Of a DNA stretch of 20,278 nt, positions 8,388 to 16,686 are shown in pieces. This DNA comes from Mikrocytos mackini (lineage: Eukaryota; Endomyxa; Ascetosporea; Mikrocytida; Mikrocytiidae), in the NCBI GenBank assembly GCA_030180075.1, contig JASNJN010000212.1:1-20278 (forward strand). Direction: 5' to 3'. Position 1 is the first letter of the stretch; the number at the start of each line of letters is the position of its first letter. The position numbers and the translations under genes are program-made. A model generated the notes under the pieces. The model ran no database searches and was not told the DNA's origin. It saw only the letters and a program-made list of their open reading frames with translations.

Positions 8388-9104
8388 ATGTTGATTCTCG
8401 AAAAAATCCAGGGATTCATCAACAATATACCAATCGCCTTCTATGTGGTTGTTATTTCACTCGTATGTGGCCTGCTTTCCTACCCGATCTACACACTCAC
8501 TCTAATGGAATTTTTCGATAAAATGTGGCCCTCGCTGCTCTCATTCTTCTTCACAGTTGCTGTAGTAGAAAGACTACAGAAAATAAAGGAGGGCAAGGAA
8601 GAGGAAGAGCTCCTATTAAAGAAGCTGAAGTCTCGAGAGCACAGGACTGCAATAAACGCCCTAGAGGAACTTCGGGTACTCGGGCTCTGTGAAGCTCCGA
8701 ACTCCATACTAAAAGGGGAAGTATTTTTATACGCTAACTGGGAATCTGCAAACCTTTACAAATGCGACCTAAGCTTTGCAGACTTAAGTAGAGTAAACCT
8801 TCTGGAGGCCGACCTCGTGGGCGCGAACCTGAAAGGCGCAATTTTGGTTGGGTTTGAAAAAAACGAGAGGAATTCTATGAGCAGGCTCGAAATCAAAGAG
8901 GCCGTTATTGAGAAACTGTCCGGTGTTAAAACTATGCATGGGTGTATACTGCCTAATGGGAAACTGTACAATGGGTACTTTGATCTAGAAGAAGATCTGC
9001 AATACGCAAAAAGGTCTGGAATAGATGTAAATAATGATAAGGCTATGGCGAGATGGTATGGAGTTGGTTTAGAAGATTATAAAGTCAAGGAGTATTTCTA
9101 TTGA
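8388..9104 (+). CDS. Two-helix membrane protein with pentapeptide repeats, bacterial-like
   Basis: The 238-residue protein has hydrophobic helices at about 14-38 and 47-61, a charged coiled segment (63-85), an INALEELRVLG linker (89-99), and then about eight consecutive A(N/D)LxX pentapeptides (116-155: ANLYK, CDLSF, ADLSR, VNLLE, ADLVG, ANLKG and others), which should fold as a right-handed quadrilateral beta-helix. After this come a helix and a closing segment HGCILPNGKLYNG resembling the T-x-PDG-x-Y end of bacterial pentapeptide proteins. This whole architecture (membrane anchor, EELRxLG, pentapeptides, PDG end) is typical of bacterial, notably cyanobacterial and Chloroflexi, proteins, so horizontal transfer is likely. 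Cellular role is unknown. GC content looks higher than in neighbouring genes. It is paired head-to-head with the S29 gene. Confidence 0.85.
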   Translation: MLILEKIQGFINNIPIAFYVVVISLVCGLLSYPIYTLTLMEFFDKMWPSLLSFFFTVAVVERLQKIKEGKEEEELLLKKLKSREHRTAINALEELRVLGLCEAPNSILKGEVFLYANWESANLYKCDLSFADLSRVNLLEADLVGANLKGAILVGFEKNERNSMSRLEIKEAVIEKLSGVKTMHGCILPNGKLYNGYFDLEEDLQYAKRSGIDVNNDKAMARWYGVGLEDYKVKEYFY

Positions 9105-9386
9105 TAAACTATCGACAGTAAATAATGTAAAAACGTTTGTTTTCTTTTATTGTTAAGAATGGCCTTTGCTTTTGTGTTTTTGTTTGAGACTTTGTGCAAT
9201 AGTTTTAGTTGAAATCAGTTATTCTATAAATTAAATGTTGTGTTTCAAAATAGATTATGGAAAACTCTTTAGTTTTATAGTTTGTGTTAAATATTAAATA
9301 AGTGTTAGCTAAATAAAATATGCGATATATTTTGTTAAGTCGAAAATCTTCAAACTTTAATTAAATTTAACTAAAATCCATAAACT

Positions 9387-10133
9387 TTATTTCCCCCAAT
9401 CGATTTTATCTTTCCCATTTTTCTCCAAGTATTCATTAATATCCGAAAATGGTTTGGATCCAAAAAACCCTCTACTCGCAGAAAGTCCTGAAGGATGAAC
9501 CGATTTTACAACATGATGTTTTTCAACATCAATAAACTTCTCCTTCTCTTGCGCATAATTCCCCCAGAGTACAAAAACAACACCTTCTTTATCCTCCGAT
9601 ATTTTCTTTATAATTTGGTCAGTGAATTCAACCCAGCCTATTTTCCTATGACTAGCTGGTTTACTGGCCTCTACAGTAAGCACACTATTTAGGAACAGTA
9701 TGCCCTGTTTAGCCCACTCTGTCAAGTCTCCGTTTTTGTTGTCCAGTCTTTTTCTTATATTCAAGTCACTTCTAAGCTCCTTGTAAATATTCAGAAGCGA
9801 AGGAGGAAGCCGTACGCCCCTAGGGACTGAAAACGAAATCCCCATAGCTTGCCCGTGGCCGTGGTATGGATCCTGCCCCAGTATAACCACTTTCAAATCG
9901 GACAAAGAGCAAAACTCGAACGCATTGAATAGTGAGTCTAAAGGAGGGTATATAGTCGCTTTGCTAGCCTGTAGTGTATTTTTTGTTTTTGTGTAAAAAT
10001 CGGTGTTGGTTAAATCTTTGAGATAGTCGTCCCAGTCCCCGGGTAGTTTAACAGTACCCATGTCTTTGTATGTTCTTTTCGGCGCCTCTGTTTTGGATTT
10101 TTTCAAGAAAAAAGTTATTTGTTGAGTTTTCAT
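9387..10133 (-). CDS. UNG1: Uracil-DNA glycosylase, family 1
   Basis: The 248-residue protein removes uracil from DNA in base-excision repair. Visible motifs: VVILGQDPYHG (82-92) with the water-activating Asp88; a substrate-pocket segment WAKQGILFLNSVLTVE (140-155), whose Asn is expected to read the uracil; VFVLWGNYAQ (187-195); and the minor-groove loop HPSGLSASRGFFG (213-225) with catalytic His213. The loop usually reads HPSPLS; here the Pro is Gly. The N-terminus MKTQQITFFLKKSK looks like a degenerate PCNA-interacting (PIP) peptide, as in nuclear UNG, but the spacing is not canonical. Length is normal for the family. It diverges from the transporter at 10427. Confidence 0.96.
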   Translation of the reverse strand: MKTQQITFFLKKSKTEAPKRTYKDMGTVKLPGDWDDYLKDLTNTDFYTKTKNTLQASKATIYPPLDSLFNAFEFCSLSDLKVVILGQDPYHGHGQAMGISFSVPRGVRLPPSLLNIYKELRSDLNIRKRLDNKNGDLTEWAKQGILFLNSVLTVEASKPASHRKIGWVEFTDQIIKKISEDKEGVVFVLWGNYAQEKEKFIDVEKHHVVKSVHPSGLSASRGFFGSKPFSDINEYLEKNGKDKIDWGK

Positions 10134-10426
10134 TCTGAACCTTATTCACCCAAAAGACAGCTATGGAACAAATGACTACATATGGTACTTAATAAAACAC
10201 TGAAACACATATACTTACTTTATTTGTGATATCTAAGTTGTGTAGAAGAAAGGAAAACAGAACGCCGAGATTATTGTCTATTACAGGGATAAAACATTAC
10301 CATAACACTATACAACACAGATTTCCATGATTTCCATTTATACAGCTGATCACAACAATGCAGAGTCTCTCATAATTCCACGCAACTTTGTTTTAGTTTA
10401 TGGGTTAAAAAGTTAACTTTTCAAAT
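10134..10426. promoter_or_regulatory. Divergent intergenic region between UNG and the AAAP transporter
   Basis: The 293-bp AT-rich gap contains no ORF or RNA gene that I can recognise. The transporter side ends GTTAACTTTTCAAATATG: TAACTTTT is at 10414-10421, five bases before the start codon. The UNG side has no such motif near its start. Confidence 0.4.
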
Positions 10427-11785
10427 ATGTCAGAAGCAAGTCGAACATTTTCAAGTGTCACAAGTCTTGAATCCAGTTTCAAAATCAATAAAGAAAACAA
10501 GCTCACTCTATTCCAAACCACCATCAATTTTCTCAAAATGATCTTCGGTTTTGGTTCCTTTGTCTTACCTGCCTCCATTTACTCTTCTGGTTGGCTAATT
10601 TCTTCAATCGCCTTCGCTTTCGCCGTTCTCCTAATGATCTGGTCTGCATTCGTGCTTGGCGAGTGCGAAGCGAAGTACCGTGCTCGTTCCAAAGACCGAA
10701 GTTCCAAACTCACCTACACAACTTTAACAAACGTCATACTGGGGAAGGCTGGTATGTACGGAATCCAGACCACACTATTCATTACTGTTCTATTCATGGT
10801 CGCCTTCTACCTCACCGCAGTTTCTTCCATGCTCACCAGCAACTCGGCCTTACACTTCACCCATTGTTCTGCTGTGTATATCATTGTGGCGGGCGTACTG
10901 GCTTACCTCCTCACATTCTTGAACAACATGCGTCTTATTTCCTTCGCGTGTATGTTTGGGATGGTTTCAGTTGCACTAAGCATAGTGTTGTCTATAGTAT
11001 CAGGACTACTGGGTTCAAATCTAACAAACCAAATACCCGACTTAGCTGTAAAAAACGATTTTTACCAACAAGGAGAGTTTAAAGCAGCGCGGGTAGATTT
11101 TAAAAGCTTAAACCAACTTATATCTACGACTATATTCTTACTATGCCTAGCACATTGTTGTATAGAGTACAGACAGGAACTAAAGAGTCCGGAAAAGAAC
11201 TACAAACTAGCAGTAAGTATTTCCATTTTGCTAGCCGCAATTGTAAATTTGATTTATGGATTAAGTTGTGCTTATTTATTCAGAGACTCTCTAAACTTCA
11301 ATATCGCTTTTGAAAACAATAGTACAAAATACGAAGCACTAAGCAAGTTTAATGGAGGCGACATTATAATAAACCATATTTCTGAGGATAATAAGTACAT
11401 TAAACTGGTAGCTAGTGTGAAACTTAGTATTAACTTGCTGTTCAGTGTAATGCTACTTTTGAAAATACCGGTTAAGATTACAGAGGAATTATTAAGTGGC
11501 GTTTTTGACACTATTGAAGATAGTAATGTGGCGAAAATAATGGCGGGTGTTAAGTTTGCTCTGGTGGCGCTGTGTGTTACTGTGGGAATATTACTCAAAA
11601 AGAAAATAGAACTTTTTTTGAGCGTAATTGGAGCGGTTTGTTTTCCGATATTGAGCTTTGTGTTCCCAGCTATATTTATGATTAAACTGGGAGATAATAA
11701 AATAATGGAGAAATTTACTATAGGAATATTTATGGTGCTAGGGATATATTTGTCGATAGTAGGAGTATATTTAGCTATTTGCTAA
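10427..11785 (+). CDS. Amino-acid transporter, AAAP (SLC36/SLC38-like) family
   Basis: The 452-residue membrane protein has about eleven hydrophobic helices (approximately 31-49, 55-77, 112-138, 148-165, 168-193, 226-247, 260-284, 324-346, 372-389, 394-418 and 428-450). The first helix contains the family's FLKMIFGFGSFVLP unwound segment, where AAAP proteins bind the substrate amino group, and helix 6 is followed by QELKSPEKNYK, a typical AAAP cytosolic loop. A hydrophilic N-tail of about 25 residues precedes helix 1. Probable role: sodium- or proton-coupled uptake of neutral amino acids; the substrate cannot be told from sequence. Such carriers suit a parasite that relies on host amino acids. 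An in-frame TAA 18-21 nucleotides upstream and TAACTTTT just before the ATG support this start. Confidence 0.92.
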   Translation: MSEASRTFSSVTSLESSFKINKENKLTLFQTTINFLKMIFGFGSFVLPASIYSSGWLISSIAFAFAVLLMIWSAFVLGECEAKYRARSKDRSSKLTYTTLTNVILGKAGMYGIQTTLFITVLFMVAFYLTAVSSMLTSNSALHFTHCSAVYIIVAGVLAYLLTFLNNMRLISFACMFGMVSVALSIVLSIVSGLLGSNLTNQIPDLAVKNDFYQQGEFKAARVDFKSLNQLISTTIFLLCLAHCCIEYRQELKSPEKNYKLAVSISILLAAIVNLIYGLSCAYLFRDSLNFNIAFENNSTKYEALSKFNGGDIIINHISEDNKYIKLVASVKLSINLLFSVMLLLKIPVKITEELLSGVFDTIEDSNVAKIMAGVKFALVALCVTVGILLKKKIELFLSVIGAVCFPILSFVFPAIFMIKLGDNKIMEKFTIGIFMVLGIYLSIVGVYLAIC

Positions 11786-12060
11786 TGAATGTTTTAATTT
11801 AATTATTTTATAATTTACTGGGAATAAGCATTTAATACTATAATAAAATAGATAATTTCCTAAAAAATATTTATAATCATTATTTATATAGGTATATTTT
11901 GTTTGTTTTTTAATCATTATTTGCACAATTGTTTTCCTAAATTAGTCTATTTGTAATCAATTATTTTCCCAACGTTTAATGAGAAATATTTTTTATATAA
12001 TTATTTCGCCAAAGCTTATTTATATTTATTTGGAAAGAAATAATTTTCAATTTATTTATT
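11786..12060. other. Convergent intergenic spacer, AT-rich
   Basis: The 275 bp between the 3' ends of the transporter and the secreted-protein gene hold A/T-rich sequence with AATAAA-like tracts that could serve 3'-end formation for either gene. Nothing else was seen. Confidence 0.5.
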
Positions 12061-13461
12061 TTAAATGCTCCTGTTTTCCCATTTTTTAAAACTTCTTACC
12101 ACTTTCTTAATATTTATTAGTCCTGCCAAATTTGTGTCGTATTCTTCAAAATAAGAATATTTATTTGGGTCATTCTGATGTTTTATTTCCCTGATTTCTT
12201 CACATTGTTCTTCTTTGAATAACAAGTAAAAAGGCACCCGAACCAATTTATTACTTTTACGGTATGTCATTAGAGATATTATCAAACAAAGCTTCTTTTT
12301 ATAAAAGATTGTAGACATATTCGGAAATTCTTGGTTTTTCCTGTTATTAAACAACCTTTCTAACATGGATTTTTCATTGTAAATTTTGAATTCATAGTTG
12401 CCTATCTCATACGAAGTTGTTACGTAAACTTTTCCTTCTGGTTTATAATAAATTCCTTTTGGAGTGATTCTTTTCGTTTCCTTAAGCCCCCTTAGCTGAG
12501 TTTTGTAAATATAGTAAACCAAAGGTCCTAAAGAAATATTGTGTCCATGCAAGTGGTTCCTTACATTTTCTTCTGGATCGTCATTGCTCACACTAGCTTC
12601 CCTCTTAAACACCAACCCACTCTGGTTAAAATCGACGACCCCATTGAATTTACGTGAATAGACCTTGTCGTTCATATATGTATTGTTCGTATAAATGTCT
12701 AGGATAATAAACTTGTTTTGCGGGTTTCCTTTAAATTCAGGGACGATATCAAACAAGTTTATGCAAAGTTTGTAAGCGGTTTCATTGCTTTCTTGTTCTT
12801 TTTGGTTCACTTCGTTTATTCCTTTAATAAACCTTTTTCGAAGAACAGTCTTAATGTTGTTTTCACGTTCTCTATTCTTATACGAAATATAGTAAATCGA
12901 TGTATCAAATTGTTTAACGCCAAAATAATACGAAGCTTTTGATTTTTCATTTTCTGATGTTTTGTAGTCTTGGTGGTTATTTAGAGAGATATATGAAAGA
13001 TACATTTCTTCTTCGTATTTATCAAAGGATATTCTGTTTGGATATTTTATGTATTTTGACTGGAAGCTAGCGGTGGTACCTGTCTGTGCTTCGTCTTCTG
13101 ACTTAGTTGCTAGCACGGCATTTTGTGCTGGCTTTTCCTGCTTTTCTTCCCCAACCTGTAGAAACTCAACTATCAAATTAAGTTCTTTAATTTGCTCTTT
13201 GTGGAAATATATGCTCTCTTTTCCGTCTATAGATTTGTATGTGAGTAACTTGAAGTCTATTCGATCGATGAACGAACCTCGCACCAAAGTATACTTTTTG
13301 ACGTCGAGATAAACTGTGAAGAAACCAGCGACATAAATTTTTTTCTCTTTGTCTATTTCCAATGAGAATGCTATTTCTATGGTATTGTCATTGAACTGAG
13401 AAGAAAATAGCATTAGTTCGGAAAGTAGGAGTACTATGGCTAGTTTTAGAAAACTTTTCAT
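12061..13461 (-). CDS. Secreted protein of unknown function
   Basis: The 466-residue protein begins with a clear signal peptide: basic MKSFLK, hydrophobic LAIVLLLSELMLFS (7-20), then a likely cleavage near SSQF. No further membrane helix is evident, so it should be exported or luminal. The rest is Lys/Tyr/Asn-rich and predicted beta-rich, with a low-complexity linker at about 105-135 (QEKPAQNAVLATKSEDEAQ). The C-terminus is basic (KKVVRSFKKWENRS). I do not recognise a family; it resembles lineage-specific secreted proteins of microsporidia only in general character. The coding frame is intact and in a normal convergent position with the transporter gene. It may be a host-directed or spore-wall/luminal protein, but this is inference from the signal peptide alone. 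Confidence 0.8.
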   Translation of the reverse strand: MKSFLKLAIVLLLSELMLFSSQFNDNTIEIAFSLEIDKEKKIYVAGFFTVYLDVKKYTLVRGSFIDRIDFKLLTYKSIDGKESIYFHKEQIKELNLIVEFLQVGEEKQEKPAQNAVLATKSEDEAQTGTTASFQSKYIKYPNRISFDKYEEEMYLSYISLNNHQDYKTSENEKSKASYYFGVKQFDTSIYYISYKNRERENNIKTVLRKRFIKGINEVNQKEQESNETAYKLCINLFDIVPEFKGNPQNKFIILDIYTNNTYMNDKVYSRKFNGVVDFNQSGLVFKREASVSNDDPEENVRNHLHGHNISLGPLVYYIYKTQLRGLKETKRITPKGIYYKPEGKVYVTTSYEIGNYEFKIYNEKSMLERLFNNRKNQEFPNMSTIFYKKKLCLIISLMTYRKSNKLVRVPFYLLFKEEQCEEIREIKHQNDPNKYSYFEEYDTNLAGLINIKKVVRSFKKWENRSI

Positions 13462-13761
13462 TTTATGTTCAGTACAAATATTTTATGAATCTTCTTTATA
13501 CATTTTATTTATGTTGTATTTAAATATGCTGCTTAGAATAAGTGCGCACTTCTGTTTTGGTGATGTAAAGACGGCTTTTTGCTTTGGAAAAGTATATTTG
13601 CACAAGAAATTTTGAAAAAATTTCGAGTGCAAATATCGCCGAAATTATTTATGTTGTTTCTCATCAAATTTTAACATAGATCTGGGGCTCGGTTTTTGAT
13701 TTAATTGTTTTACCAAAAAAATTACATTTATTTGTTACCATTTTTCGATTTTCAAATTTTA
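13462..13761. other. Non-coding flank left of the palindrome, containing a diverged repeat copy
   Basis: No gene was seen. At about 13655-13710 the sequence GTTTCTCATCAAATTTTAAC and what follows resemble the core found inside the palindrome (for example 14476-14525), with scattered mismatches. An older copy of the same repeat family therefore lies just outside the palindrome. The first 40 bp next to the secreted-protein start form its upstream region. Confidence 0.55.
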
Positions 13762-14162
13762 AATGCGTGTAGTATTTAGGCAAATAATGATCGAATTTTA
13801 AAGACATTTTTAATACAATTTATGAATCAATAATGGTTTTATTCAAGGTTTTACATAGATTTGAGTTGTTTTTGTTATTCATTTCGCCCATGACAACAAA
13901 ATCGTACATTTTTGCTGCAAAATTTAACTTTTCAAAAAAAAATTTCACCCAATTTTGGTAGTATTTTCCGAAAAACCATCAGATCGCTTGCAAAAGAAGT
14001 CAAACATGTTAGTTTTGCTCTAGAACGTTATTTACAATTCAAATTAAACAAAAAATGTCTTTAAAATTTGATCATAATTTGGGTTTGTATATTTCGCATT
14101 TTAAATGAAGAAATTCAAAAAATTCGCAGATTATAAAGGAAAATTTTTAACCAAGGAAATAA

Positions 14163-14337
14163 ATCAAAAATTACGCTCCAAATCATGGTTAAAACTTGAT
14201 GAGAAACAAAATATATCGCTTAGAGTCAAAATAAACATATATAAAATTTTTTATTTTATATATGTTTATTTTGACTCTAAGCGATATATTTTGTTTCTCA
14301 TCAAGTTTTAACCATGATTTGGAGCGTAATTTTTGAT
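14163..14337. repeat. 85-bp hairpin nested at the inner end of arm 1
   Basis: 14163-14247 and 14253-14337 are inverted copies separated only by five T residues (14248-14252). The second copy is also a direct repeat of 14437-14521 in arm 2. Single-stranded DNA or RNA from here would fold into a long stem with a minimal loop. Confidence 0.88.
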
Positions 14338-14424
14338 GAGAAACACCATATATACTCTCTGTAAATATAGATTTCTGCAGTACTTCGGATACCATATAAA
14401 GCAAAAGGCAGAGGATATTTGCAC
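14338..14424. other. 87-bp unique centre of the palindrome
   Basis: This is the only part of the structure not represented elsewhere in it. It contains ACTTCGGATACCATATAAAG and ends TTTGCACA before arm 2. No gene or known motif recognised. Confidence 0.6.
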
Positions 14425-14922
14425 ATAAAATAAAAAATTTTATATATGTTTATTTTGACTCTAAGCGATATATTTTGTTTCTCATCAAGTTTTAACCATG
14501 ATTTGGAGCGTAATTTTTGATTTATTTCCTTGGTTAAAAATTTTCCTTTATAATCTGCGAATTTTTTGAATTTCTTCATTTAAAATGCGAAATATACAAA
14601 CCCAAATTATGATCAAATTTTAAAGACATTTTTTGTTTAATTTGAATTGTAAATAACGTTCTAGAGCAAAACTAACATGTTTGACTTCTTTTGCAAGCGA
14701 TCTGATGGTTTTTCGGAAAATACTACCAAAATTGGGTGAAATTTTTTTTTGAAAAGTTAAATTTTGCAGCAAAAATGTACGATTTTGTTGTCATGGGCGA
14801 AATGAATAACAAAAACAACTCAAATCTATGTAAAACCTTGAATAAAACCATTATTGATTCATAAATTGTATTAAAAATGTCTTTAAAATTCGATCATTAT
14901 TTGCCAAAATACTACACGCATT

Positions 14923-15252
14923 GTAAATTCTACTTCTTTTTCGGTTAAAGTTTTGTTCTGTATTTCTTCATACCCTGTTTTCCCGGTAAGGATACAGACA
15001 TTCAGAATTGCAAACAGACTAAGTATATACGACATAGCAACTTTTAAGTACATTCGAAAATTTTGGAATTAGAAAGACGGCGTGATTTTCAAATTTGAAT
15101 GAATCAGGAAACTAAACAACAAAATGATCATCGAGAACATTTTATGAACACACATGGACCAATATACTATTTACAATCATTCTTAAAGTTACTCATAAAA
15201 AAGTTTTTAAAATTCACAATAAAATCCAGAGTTTCATTTTTAACACAAAGAC
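14923..15252. other. Upstream region of the 7-helix protein gene
   Basis: The 330 bp between the palindrome and the gene start hold no convincing gene. A short open frame starting at 15099 overlaps the next gene's start in another frame and has an AT-driven translation, so it is not called. An in-frame TAA at 15241-15243 lies just before the gene's ATG. Confidence 0.5.
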
Positions 15253-16392
15253 ATGTACTTAATTTTAACCTTACCAATACTTATAGCAAATTTGATCTTC
15301 TCATCTATTGCGTTTTACGATATTTGGTATCACTATGAATTTTCTACATTCAAGCCAAGACTGATTATGGTGGTAACCTTAATATTCTCCAACATACCAA
15401 TGTCCCTTGCATATGTATTCACAGACATCTTCAACAACGGCTTCTTAATGAACAACACGTATTGCTACATCTACGTGTTGATTGCAAACTTCTATATGTT
15501 GAAATTTTTCGCACTTTTAGCACTAACAGTTTTCATAGGACTGATTATATTCACCAAGTATAATGTAGCAAGACTGAACAAGATTGGTTGGTGGTTGAAT
15601 TTAGTTGTGCTTTCCTTGTTCTTATTCTATGAGTCTGTACTGATATTAATAAGCGGGTGGACACAAACGGATTTTGATACGGACTTAAACAACTGTAAAC
15701 GCCCAAAAAGATGTGTAGTCGATTCGGCATTATATTCATTTTCAGGTTTTCTGTCGGTCGCATGCACTATAATCACAATTATAGCTGCAGTTGTGTTCTT
15801 AATAGAAAACTTCAATACAAAAAAACTAAAGAAGGGGACAAGTTCGTACCGAATAAGCTCAAGCTTCTTTTTCTTCGCTATTGTTAATTTAGTTGCAAGT
15901 ACAGAGTGGTTTATTGGAAAAATCAGAGGGAAACAATTGGATGGACCCGCGAAATGGATTGCATTGGATATAGGAAAGATTGTCCCTGCATTATTCTCCA
16001 TTGTCTACCTAATTACTGAAGCGTGGGGAAGGCTGGCCCATGTTAGCTTTGGGATAAAAAGAATACTGAAGGTTACAAAGTGCAGAAGATTATTCAAGAA
16101 TTATTTGTCAGACATAGACTCTAAAAAATTTTACGAATTAGTAAGCAAGTGGGAAAAGCTTAACTTAGGAGGAGTGGAAACTATTGACGTGTTAGACCGA
16201 CCCGGTTTGAGCAAAGAAGAAGCGAATGCCTACATTGAAAAGCATTTAGATTTAGAACTTTATGGATTCTTAACGACAGAAGCATTTAATGACTTCAATT
16301 TGACATACAATTTTGGCGGACAAATTGAAGCTAATTTAGCTGAAGAAGTAGAACTTCAGAACGTTAATAAAGTTAGCAATGCCCAGCTTTAA
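15253..16392 (+). CDS. Seven-transmembrane, GPCR-like protein of unknown function
   Basis: The 379-residue protein has seven hydrophobic segments at about 3-22, 36-57, 71-100, 112-136, 157-185, 201-221 and 234-257, then a soluble tail of about 120 residues. Loop charges fit an outside N-terminus and inside C-terminus: the second and third cytosolic loops (TKYNVARLNK; NTKKLKKGTSSYR) are basic, and helix 7 is followed by a basic amphipathic stretch (FGIKRILKVTKCRRLFKNY) like a GPCR helix 8. Cys71 at the start of helix 3 could pair with Cys148 or Cys154 in the loop between helices 4 and 5, as in GPCRs. A glycosylation sequon (N67) lies on the predicted outer side. Family membership is not proven and no ligand can be suggested. 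An in-frame TAA just upstream fixes the start. Confidence 0.75.
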   Translation: MYLILTLPILIANLIFSSIAFYDIWYHYEFSTFKPRLIMVVTLIFSNIPMSLAYVFTDIFNNGFLMNNTYCYIYVLIANFYMLKFFALLALTVFIGLIIFTKYNVARLNKIGWWLNLVVLSLFLFYESVLILISGWTQTDFDTDLNNCKRPKRCVVDSALYSFSGFLSVACTIITIIAAVVFLIENFNTKKLKKGTSSYRISSSFFFFAIVNLVASTEWFIGKIRGKQLDGPAKWIALDIGKIVPALFSIVYLITEAWGRLAHVSFGIKRILKVTKCRRLFKNYLSDIDSKKFYELVSKWEKLNLGGVETIDVLDRPGLSKEEANAYIEKHLDLELYGFLTTEAFNDFNLTYNFGGQIEANLAEEVELQNVNKVSNAQL

Positions 16393-16686
16393 GGTTTATT
16401 GAATTAAATACAATACATTTTACGAAATTTGAATTAAACATCGGTTTTTATTATAAGAGATTTAACATTAATAGTTCTTAGGGATTCTCCTAAAAAAATC
16501 ATCAATAGTGCTTGTTATAAAGAATTTGTATTTAAAGTGGCTAAGTCTAAATTATAAATATACTTCGGGAAAATTGATATATAAATTTACTATTTGTTTA
16601 TAATCCAACTTAACCATTTAACTATTATAAAACATTCTTTATTAAATAAAATAATCCAATAATATTAATTACCTCATACCTTCCCC
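16393..16686. other. Convergent intergenic spacer, AT-rich
   Basis: The 294 bp between the 3' ends of the 7-helix gene and the LysRS gene contain several AATAAA/ATTAAA-like tracts on both strands and no ORF or RNA gene that I can recognise. Confidence 0.5.

Larger units (their letters stand above)
13762..14922. repeat. 1,161-bp near-perfect palindrome with 498-bp arms
   Basis: Arm 1 (13762-14259) and arm 2 (14425-14922) are reverse complements of equal length. By eye the only difference found is 13778 (A versus T in the paired arm). The spacer (14260-14424) contains a third, direct copy of part of arm 2. Short frames in the arms encode the same Lys-rich peptide (MKKFKKFADYKGKF) because the arms are copies; I do not regard them as genes. 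No clear target duplication flanks the structure. It could be a foldback-type element, a large-inverted-repeat MITE, or a recent inverted duplication. An assembly or amplification artefact is also possible. Confidence 0.9.

Noticed and set aside
10591-11082. 163-codon plus-strand frame inside the transporter gene
   Set aside because: It lies wholly within the AAAP gene in another frame, and the AAAP frame has the real protein features.
14105-14579. Open frames in both palindrome arms encoding the same Lys-rich peptide
   Set aside because: They are duplicates created by the inverted repeat, have no domain, and run into the AT-rich hairpin. The shared peptide reflects repeat identity, not selection.
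15099-15338. 79-codon plus-strand frame before the 7-helix gene
   Set aside because: It overlaps the start of a much longer, clearly membrane-spanning gene in another frame, and its translation is AT-driven with no feature.
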